Source: JAZDKP01 sp043802925 (lineage in GTDB: Bacteria; Fibrobacterota; OXYB2-FULL-49-7; JAEUSG01). From it: a stretch of DNA of 11,918 nt. The notes below the pieces were generated by a model, which did no database searches, was not told the DNA's origin, and saw nothing but the letters and a program-made list of their open reading frames with translations. Made by a program: the position numbers and the translations under genes. Numbering within the stretch: position 1 is the first letter of the stretch; each line of letters starts with the position of its first letter. The stretch lies in contig JAZDKP010000254.1 of assembly GCA_043802925.1 (NCBI GenBank), forward strand, positions 1 through 11,918, read 5' to 3'. This document shows positions 6,337-11,918 of this stretch, piece after piece.

Positions 6337-6866
6337 CCCCGCATAAATTCCCGGTCAAGCCTGTCCTGATTCTGAACCTCTTGGCCGTCCTGGTTCTTCT
6401 CATTTATTTCAACAATGCCAAGCGATTCACCCGGAAACCCGCGCCGGCCGCCCCCGTCTCCTCGGTGGCCAAGCCGTCTGCGGTTTTGTCCGCGAAGACG
6501 GTCGTGCAAGCGCCCGCGGAGCGCCGCTACCGGAGCGATCTCCCGCCCGTGCTCTGCAAAACCCGCGACACGGTCGGATATCTTGTCAAGGCCGGACTCG
6601 CCTTTGTGTATGCCGACCCCGTGCTCTCCGTTGAAATACGCGAAAAGGAGGAAGGGATCCGTACACTCGTCCGGTACGTGTTTGCGGACAAGGTGATCGC
6701 GCAGATTGAGGCCGAGCGCTGCCGGAAGGAAATTCTCGAAAAAGTCAACCGGTTCCTCACACGCGGCCGGGTCGAGGATGCGGTCTTCACGGCCTTTGAC
6801 ATCGTACCATCGGCCCCGGACATGCACAACGCAACGGCTGACACCCCATCCAAGGAAAACCCATGA
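6333..6866 (+). CDS. Membrane-anchored FliL-like protein
   Basis: A 177-residue protein with a short cytoplasmic lead, one membrane helix (~10-26), a Pro/Ala/Val linker (~35-63) and a periplasmic domain (~70-157). That domain has the FliL plan: a strand pattern ending VGYLVKAGLAF, an acidic PVLSVEIREKEEGIRTLVRYVF helix region, then AEREI-like RKEILEKVNRFLTRG and a final VEDAVFTAFDI strand. FliL binds flagellar MotA/MotB stators and modulates them. Here the neighbours are ExbB/ExbD-type stators, not flagellar genes. It overlaps PilZ upstream and secA downstream by 4 bases each (ATGA), so all three are translationally coupled. The assignment rests on fold-level resemblance I can see by eye, not on strong identity; an unrelated single-pass protein remains possible. 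Confidence 0.6.
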   Translation: MTPHKFPVKPVLILNLLAVLVLLIYFNNAKRFTRKPAPAAPVSSVAKPSAVLSAKTVVQAPAERRYRSDLPPVLCKTRDTVGYLVKAGLAFVYADPVLSVEIREKEEGIRTLVRYVFADKVIAQIEAERCRKEILEKVNRFLTRGRVEDAVFTAFDIVPSAPDMHNATADTPSKENP

Positions 6867-9800
6867 TCAGCAAGCTGCTGGGTATGTTCTTCGGTTCCAA
6901 ACACGAACGGTTCATCCGCACGATCATGCCGGCGGTCGAAAGCGCCAACCGTTTTTTTGCGGAGTACCAGGGGCTCTCCGACGAACAGCTTAAAGAAAAG
7001 ACCGGGGAGTTCCGCGGCCGTTTGCGCCAGGCGCTGGAGGGTGTTACGGACGTTGAAGAGCAGAAGCGGATCGAGCGCGAGACGCTCGAGGCCCTTTTGC
7101 CCGAAGCATTTGCCACAGTCAAGGATGCCTGCCGCCGCATGTGCGGCCGCTCCTGGCCCGTGGTGGGACAGGCCGTGCCCTGGGACATGGTGCCCTACGA
7201 CGTGCAGCTCATCGGCGGCATCGTCCTGCATTCGGGCCGTATTGCGGAAATGGCGACCGGCGAAGGCAAAACGCTGGCGGCCACGCTTCCCGCCTACCTG
7301 AACGGTCTCACGGGCCGCGGGGTGCATATTGTCACGGTCAACGACTACCTGGCCCAGCGCGACTCCGAATGGATGGGCGAAGTCTACAAGTTCCTCGGCC
7401 TGACCGTGGGCTGCATCCTCAACAATATGGAGAGCGACGAACGGCGTCGCAGTTACGCCTGCGACATCACCTACGGGACCAACAATGAGTTCGGCTTTGA
7501 TTATCTCCGTGACAACATGGCCGTGGATTCCGAAGACATGGTCCAGCGCCCTTTCTACTACGCCATTGTGGACGAGGTCGATTCGGTGCTCATCGACGAG
7601 GCGCGCACGCCGCTCATTATTTCGGGCACGGTCAACGTGACCATGGAAAAGTACGACCAGCTCAACCCCCTGGTCAAACGCCTGTTCGAAAAGCAGAACC
7701 AGCTTAACAATACGCTCATCACGGAGGCCAAAAAGCTCGCGGAGGCCGGATCGCTTACCGCGGAGCAGGAGATGGAAGTCGGCAAAAGGCTCCTTCAGGT
7801 CAAACTCGGAGGCCCCCGGAACAAGCAGCTCCAGAAAATCTTCAACGAGACGGGCATGAAGCGGCTTTGCGACCAGACCGAGAACAGCTACATGCGCGAC
7901 AAGGTCCTTCACACGCTTGAGGAGCAGAACTTCTTCAACATCAACGAGCGCAACGGCTCGGCGGACCTCACTGAAAACGGGCGCGAGGCCCTTTCCGGCG
8001 CGCACGATGAAAAGGACCTTTTCCTCCTGCCCGACCTTGCGGACGAGATTGTGAAGATCGAAAACGACGCGTCGCTTTCCGATCTTGATCGGCTCAAGAA
8101 AAAGGAGACGCTGCATGCGAACCATACCGACCGCAGCGAGCGCATCCACATCATTTCGCAGCTCCTTCGTGCCTACTCGCTTTTCGAAAACGACGTGGAC
8201 TACATGGTGCAAGAAGACCGCGTCATCATCATCGACGAACACACGGGCCGCCCGCTTGAGGGCCGGCGCTACCGCGACGGGCTCCACCAGGCCATTGAGG
8301 CCAAGGAGAATGTCCGCGTCCAGCGCGAAAGCCAGACCCTCGCCACCATCACGCTCCAGAACTACTTTCGCATGTACCAGAAGCTCGCGGGCATGACCGG
8401 AACCGCCGAGACCGAGGAGAATGAATTCTGGGAGATCTACAAACTCGAGGTCACGGTCATCCCCTCCAACGATAAAATACGCCGCATTGACCAGAACGAC
8501 GTCATCTACAAGACAAAGCGCGAAAAGTACAAGGCCATTATCGCTGAAATCAAGGCGCTCTATGACCAGGGCCGGCCGGTATTGGTGGGCACCGTCAGCG
8601 TGGACGTGTCTGAGCTGCTCGCGGGCATGCTCAAACGCCAGGGCGTCAAGTGCAACGTGCTTAACGCCAAGCAGCACCAGCGCGAGGCTGAAATCGTGGC
8701 GGGCGCGGGCCAGGCCGGCGCGGTGACGATTGCCACCAACATGGCGGGCCGCGGCACGGACATCAAGCTCGGAGCGGGCGTGGTTGTCTACGAGGGCGGC
8801 GAAGGCAACAAGGCCGCGGCCAAAGGCGGTCTTTTCATCCTTGGCACCGAGCGCCACGAGTCGCGCCGTATCGACCGCCAGCTTCGCGGCCGCGCGGGCC
8901 GCCAGGGCGATCCCGGCGAGTCCCGCTTCTACCTTTCGCTCGAGGACGAGCTCATGCGCCTGTTCGGCTCGGATCGCATCAGCCGCATCATGGACCGCCT
9001 GGGGATGAAGGAGGACGAGCCGATTATCCATCCCTGGATCACTTCCTCCGTGGGGCGCGCCCAGAAGCGCGTGGAGGCGCGCAACTTTGAAATCCGCAAG
9101 CACCTGCTCGAATACGACAACGTCATGAATGTCATGCGCACCGAAATTTACAAGCGCCGCAAGGCCGCGCTTACGGGCGAAGCGGTCGATGAGGTGCTGA
9201 AGGGCATGATTGAGGACTGCCTCGAGGAACTGCTGCTCCAGTTCTGCGGCGAGGACACTCCCTCCCACCAATGGGACTGGGAAGGCCTCCGTCGCGAGCT
9301 GTTGTCCACTCTCGCCCTTTTCACCGAGGAGCGTCACGACCTGACCCTCGGCCAGCTGGTGGATTTCCTGCTGGACGAGGCGTTAAAAAAGCTGGATGAG
9401 AAAAAGGCCTTTCTCGCGCAGATTGAGCCCACGCTGTTTGAGCGGGTCAAGCGCGTTCATATCCTCCGCACCATTGACGATGCCTGGAAGGACCACCTGC
9501 ACGACATGGACATCCTGCGCGAAGGCATCAACCTGCAGGCCTACGGTCAAAAGGACCCGCTCATCGAGTACAAGCGCGAAGGGTTTGCCATGTTCGACAA
9601 GATGCTATCACGCGTCAACAAGACCGCGGTGGAGCGCATCTTCAACACCTCGTTCCAGGTGGAGCCGCAGCGAGGCGGGTCGCTTATCAACGTGCGCTAC
9701 ACCAAGAACGAGGCGCCTTCGGGGCCGACCGCGGCCGTGCAGGGCCCGGGCATTGTGCCCGGCGTCACCGGCCCCGAAGGGCCGCCACCGCGCGCGCCGC

Positions 9801-9898
9801 AGGGGCCGCAGAAACCGGTGCGCGCGGTCAAGACCGCGGGGCCCAATGACCCCTGCCCATGCGGGTCCGGGAAGAAATACAAGAAATGCTGCGGGTGA
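6863..9898 (+). CDS. secA: SecA, preprotein translocase ATPase
   Basis: A 1011-residue SecA, the motor ATPase that drives unfolded preproteins through SecYEG. Visible motifs are Walker A MATGEGKT (130-137), TVNDYLAQRDSEWM, DEVDSVLIDEARTPLIISG (Walker B DEVD, 237-240), GTAETEENEFWEIY, and TNMAGRGTDIKLG. The second ATPase half, scaffold and wing regions follow, then a Gly/Pro-rich linker (~945-994) and a zinc-binding tail with C998, C1000, C1009 and C1010. It is about 110 residues longer than the E. coli protein. The extra length lies partly in the preprotein-crosslinking region (~270-430), as in Bacteroidota/Chlorobiota SecA. AAGGAAA precedes the ATG, which overlaps the FliL-like stop. Being the tail of a motor operon is unusual for secA. 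Confidence 0.99.
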   Translation: MISKLLGMFFGSKHERFIRTIMPAVESANRFFAEYQGLSDEQLKEKTGEFRGRLRQALEGVTDVEEQKRIERETLEALLPEAFATVKDACRRMCGRSWPVVGQAVPWDMVPYDVQLIGGIVLHSGRIAEMATGEGKTLAATLPAYLNGLTGRGVHIVTVNDYLAQRDSEWMGEVYKFLGLTVGCILNNMESDERRRSYACDITYGTNNEFGFDYLRDNMAVDSEDMVQRPFYYAIVDEVDSVLIDEARTPLIISGTVNVTMEKYDQLNPLVKRLFEKQNQLNNTLITEAKKLAEAGSLTAEQEMEVGKRLLQVKLGGPRNKQLQKIFNETGMKRLCDQTENSYMRDKVLHTLEEQNFFNINERNGSADLTENGREALSGAHDEKDLFLLPDLADEIVKIENDASLSDLDRLKKKETLHANHTDRSERIHIISQLLRAYSLFENDVDYMVQEDRVIIIDEHTGRPLEGRRYRDGLHQAIEAKENVRVQRESQTLATITLQNYFRMYQKLAGMTGTAETEENEFWEIYKLEVTVIPSNDKIRRIDQNDVIYKTKREKYKAIIAEIKALYDQGRPVLVGTVSVDVSELLAGMLKRQGVKCNVLNAKQHQREAEIVAGAGQAGAVTIATNMAGRGTDIKLGAGVVVYEGGEGNKAAAKGGLFILGTERHESRRIDRQLRGRAGRQGDPGESRFYLSLEDELMRLFGSDRISRIMDRLGMKEDEPIIHPWITSSVGRAQKRVEARNFEIRKHLLEYDNVMNVMRTEIYKRRKAALTGEAVDEVLKGMIEDCLEELLLQFCGEDTPSHQWDWEGLRRELLSTLALFTEERHDLTLGQLVDFLLDEALKKLDEKKAFLAQIEPTLFERVKRVHILRTIDDAWKDHLHDMDILREGINLQAYGQKDPLIEYKREGFAMFDKMLSRVNKTAVERIFNTSFQVEPQRGGSLINVRYTKNEAPSGPTAAVQGPGIVPGVTGPEGPPPRAPQGPQKPVRAVKTAGPNDPCPCGSGKKYKKCCG

Positions 9899-9923
9899 TC
9901 GCCGCAATACGGGGAATAAATCC

Positions 9924-10889
9924 ATGAACTACCGCACCTTGGGTCGTACCGGCCTCACTATCTCTGAAATCGGCCTGGGCGGGCTTTCCATCGGTGGGCC
10001 CTTTACGTTGGGCGGTTACGCATTCGGTCGTGGCGAGGTCGACGACAAGAATTCACTCAAGATGACGCGTGTGGCGCTCGATGCGGGCGTCTCGCTCATC
10101 GACACTGCTGACATCTACGGCTACGGCAAAAGCGAGGAAGTGCTTGGCGAGGCGCTGCAGGGGCGGCGCGGCAACGTGGTGGTGGTCACCAAGGTGGGCA
10201 ACCGCGGCGACACCCAGGAGTGGTTCAAAGACTTCAGCCCGGCCTGGGTCAAGTCGGCCTGCGACAACAGTCTCCGCCGGTTGCGCACCGACTACATTGA
10301 CGTTTATATGCTCCATACGCCTGACACGGACTTTTCCTTCACCGAAGAGATTTTCGCCCCTTTCAACGAGCTTAAAAAGCAGGGTAAAATCCGCTTCTAC
10401 GGCTGCTCGCTCGCAACACCAAAGCAGGGCATGGAGTTCATCGCCTCTGGCTTCGGCGACGTCATGGAGGTGCTCTTCAACGTGGTGGAGCGCGAGGCGG
10501 CCGAAGAGCTTTTGCCCGCGGCAGAGCACGCGGACATGGGCGTTATGCTCAAACAACCGCTTGCGGCCGGGCTTCTCACCGGCAAATACAATAAGAACAC
10601 TTTCTTTGATGAGCAGGATTTTCGAAAAACACTCTACCCGCGCCCGCTCATGAACCGGCGCGTGGACGAGGCCGAGTTCCTTGCGTCCGTGGCGGACGAG
10701 TTGCAGATCACCCTGCCGCAGCTTGCGCTCAAGTATTGCCTTATGCGGAAAGAGGCCGCCTCGACTGTGCCGGGCGCCAAGACCGCGGGCCAGGTGCTCG
10801 AGAACGCGCGCGCGAGCGATGGGGTGGAGCTACCGGTGCATGTGCTCGACCGTATCCATCGCACATTCACGCACGGGATCGTTTCATAA
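9924..10889 (+). CDS. Aldo/keto reductase
   Basis: A 321-residue NAD(P)H-dependent aldo/keto reductase. The catalytic tetrad is complete: D60 and Y65 in DTADIYG, K90 in VVTKVG, and H131 in YMLHTP. The N-terminal MNYRTLGRTGLTISEIGLGG is typical of the voltage-gated K-channel beta/YajO-like AKR branch. The DNA upstream of the ATG at 9924 is open in this frame but runs antisense to nothing and overlaps secA, so the short start is right; GGGGA lies about 9 bases before it. The substrate cannot be read from the sequence. It starts 25 bp after secA and is followed 15 bp later by gmhA, so co-transcription is likely, but no functional link to the motor genes is evident. Confidence 0.95.
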   Translation: MNYRTLGRTGLTISEIGLGGLSIGGPFTLGGYAFGRGEVDDKNSLKMTRVALDAGVSLIDTADIYGYGKSEEVLGEALQGRRGNVVVVTKVGNRGDTQEWFKDFSPAWVKSACDNSLRRLRTDYIDVYMLHTPDTDFSFTEEIFAPFNELKKQGKIRFYGCSLATPKQGMEFIASGFGDVMEVLFNVVEREAAEELLPAAEHADMGVMLKQPLAAGLLTGKYNKNTFFDEQDFRKTLYPRPLMNRRVDEAEFLASVADELQITLPQLALKYCLMRKEAASTVPGAKTAGQVLENARASDGVELPVHVLDRIHRTFTHGIVS

Positions 10890-10904
10890 AACAAGGAGCC
10901 TGCC

Positions 10905-11528
10905 ATGCGGGTCAAGGAACTGTTTCAGCGCCATCCGGAATTAAAGAGCCAGGAAAAGCAGATTCTTTCGGCCTGCGCGGCAATCGAAAAGGCGTTCCGG
11001 AAAGGTAAAAAGCTGCTGCTCTGCGGCAACGGCGGCAGTGCGGCCGACTGCGACCACATCTCCGGCGAGTTCCTGAAGAGCTTCATGAAAAAAAGGCCAC
11101 TCGATAAAAAGTTTGCCGCTGCACTTAAGAAAAAGTTCGGGGCCGAAGGACGCTTTATGGCGCAAAACCTTGAAAAGGGCTACCCCGCAATCCCGCTCGT
11201 CGTCTTTCCGGCCGTGCTCACGGCCTATGCCAACGATCGCGTGCCCGCGCTCTGCTTTGCCCAGCTGGTGAACGCACTCGGACAGCCGGGAGACGTCCTT
11301 TTGGGCCTCAGCACCTCCGGTAACTCCACCAACGTCAATTACGCCTGTATGGCCGCAAAAGCTAAAGGGCTTACGGTCCTCGGACTCATGGGCCGCGACG
11401 GCGGGAAGATGAAAAAGCTCTGCGACACAGCCATTGTCATTCAGGGGCGCGATACGCCTGCTGTGCAGGAGTTGCACCTGCCGGTGTACCACGCGCTGTG
11501 CGAAGAGGTTGAGGCGCGGCTGGAGTAG
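10905..11528 (+). CDS. gmhA: GmhA-like SIS-domain phosphosugar isomerase
   Basis: A 207-residue SIS-domain protein closest to sedoheptulose-7-phosphate isomerase GmhA, which starts the ADP-heptose pathway for LPS core and surface sugars. The phosphosugar loop reads CGNGGSAAD (40-48), the second loop STSGNS (136-141), and the two expected catalytic residues are E55 (SGEF) and H191 (VQELHLP), matching E65 and H180 of E. coli GmhA. A lysine-rich stretch (~61-93) between the first loop and the core is longer than in E. coli. No other heptose genes are visible, so a role in another sugar-phosphate isomerisation cannot be excluded. AAGGAG lies about 8 bases before the ATG. The gene ends 13 bp from the convergent purA stop. 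Confidence 0.88.
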   Translation: MRVKELFQRHPELKSQEKQILSACAAIEKAFRKGKKLLLCGNGGSAADCDHISGEFLKSFMKKRPLDKKFAAALKKKFGAEGRFMAQNLEKGYPAIPLVVFPAVLTAYANDRVPALCFAQLVNALGQPGDVLLGLSTSGNSTNVNYACMAAKAKGLTVLGLMGRDGGKMKKLCDTAIVIQGRDTPAVQELHLPVYHALCEEVEARLE

Positions 11529-11541
11529 GACGAAGAAGGTT

Positions 11542-11918
11542 TTAGAACTTCTTTGTCAGCATGGTCTGGTGACGATCCGGGCCCACGGACACCATGGAAA
11601 TGGAACAGTCCACCAGGTGCGACAGCCGTTTTAAATAATCCTTGGCCTTGGCCGGCAACTTGTCCATGTCCTTGATTTTGGTCGTGTCCGTCTTCCATCC
11701 GTCCACAATTTCGTAAATGGGCTCCACCCGCTCCAGTTCCGCGATGCTGTCCGGAAACTCGTCCGTCACATTACCGTCGAGTTTGTAGGCCGTGCAAATT
11801 TTTATCTGTTCGAGCGAATCGAGCACGTCGAGTTTGGTAATGGCCATGGAGTCGAGGCCGTTGAGCATGGCGGCCTTTCTCAATATGACCGCGTCAAACC
11901 AACCACAGCGGCGCGGGC
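11542..11918 (-). CDS. purA: Adenylosuccinate synthetase, C-terminal part (cut by window end)
   Basis: The frame is open to the window edge and encodes the last ~125 residues of adenylosuccinate synthetase, which joins IMP and aspartate using GTP in AMP synthesis. The visible part starts PRRCGWFDAV (a match to the conserved RRxGWLDxV segment) and continues LNGLDSMAITKLDVLDSLEQ, then EPIYEIVDGWK, and ends near SVGPDRHQTM with a final KKF. These are the base-recognition and C-terminal motifs of the family. The true start lies beyond 11918, so the internal TTG/ATG codons here are not starts. It converges with the gmhA-like gene. Confidence 0.97.
   Translation of the reverse strand, partial: PRRCGWFDAVILRKAAMLNGLDSMAITKLDVLDSLEQIKICTAYKLDGNVTDEFPDSIAELERVEPIYEIVDGWKTDTTKIKDMDKLPAKAKDYLKRLSHLVDCSISMVSVGPDRHQTMLTKKF

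Noticed and set aside
6527..9337. A 936-codon open frame on the minus strand across secA
   Set aside because: It lies fully antisense to an unmistakable SecA; long antisense frames are common in GC-rich genes. The translation is rich in Val/Ala/His/Leu/Asp without recognisable motifs.
9396..9923. N-terminal extension of the aldo/keto reductase frame into secA
   Set aside because: The extension is a shifted-frame shadow of secA, full of Arg/Ser/Pro. The AKR domain begins cleanly at the ATG at 9924 with a ribosome site.
11531..11553. Hairpin between the gmhA-like gene and purA as a two-way terminator
   Set aside because: The stem AAGAAG/CTTCTT is short and A-T rich, lacks a T run on either strand and overlaps the purA end, so I do not call it.

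Overview
The window looks like a chromosomal segment from a Gram-negative, didermic bacterium, most likely of the FCB (Fibrobacterota/Chlorobiota/Bacteroidota) side of the tree. The clues are a 1011-residue SecA with the long insertions usual in that group, a secreted CAP-domain protein ending in a type IX-secretion-like tail, and an AgmX/TonB-like energy-transduction cluster. Fibrobacterota is my best guess, but this is inference from protein character, not from a marker search. Genes are GC-rich and densely packed; the left end (about 1-600) and the divergent gap (1812-1953) are more AT-rich and hold the RNA gene and the control signals.

Left region (1-1811, minus strand): a tRNA-Phe(GAA) with its own promoter and a strong intrinsic terminator. 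Upstream of it, an excellent sigma70-type promoter (500-528) drives a non-coding stretch that can fold and that I cannot assign to a family. Next comes a terminator, and then a secreted SCP/CAP-family protein with a C-terminal sorting-like domain. Positions 1-140 show nothing I can support.

Middle and right (1954-11528, plus strand): nine genes in one direction with gaps of at most about 40 bp and several 1-4 bp overlaps, probably one long transcription unit. The order is: small exported protein; ExbB/TolQ-type channel; ExbB-ExbD fusion whose ExbD half has Asn where the proton-carrying Asp should be; a second ExbD-type protein that keeps the Asp; an AgmX/TonB-like periplasm-spanning protein; a PilZ c-di-GMP receptor domain; a membrane-anchored FliL-like protein; SecA; an aldo/keto reductase; and a GmhA-like sugar-phosphate isomerase. 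The first seven read as a proton-driven envelope motor with a possible c-di-GMP input (PilZ) and a stator-associated protein (FliL-like). SecA is translationally coupled to them by an ATGA overlap.

Right edge: the C-terminal third of adenylosuccinate synthetase (purA) on the minus strand, convergent with the operon and cut by the window end.

The most interesting content is the motor cluster: a gene fusion, a paired active/inactive-looking ExbD set, a FliL-like partner outside any visible flagellar context, and an 11-G homopolymer inside the fusion gene that could be slippage-prone. The unassigned RNA next to tRNA-Phe is the second point of interest.
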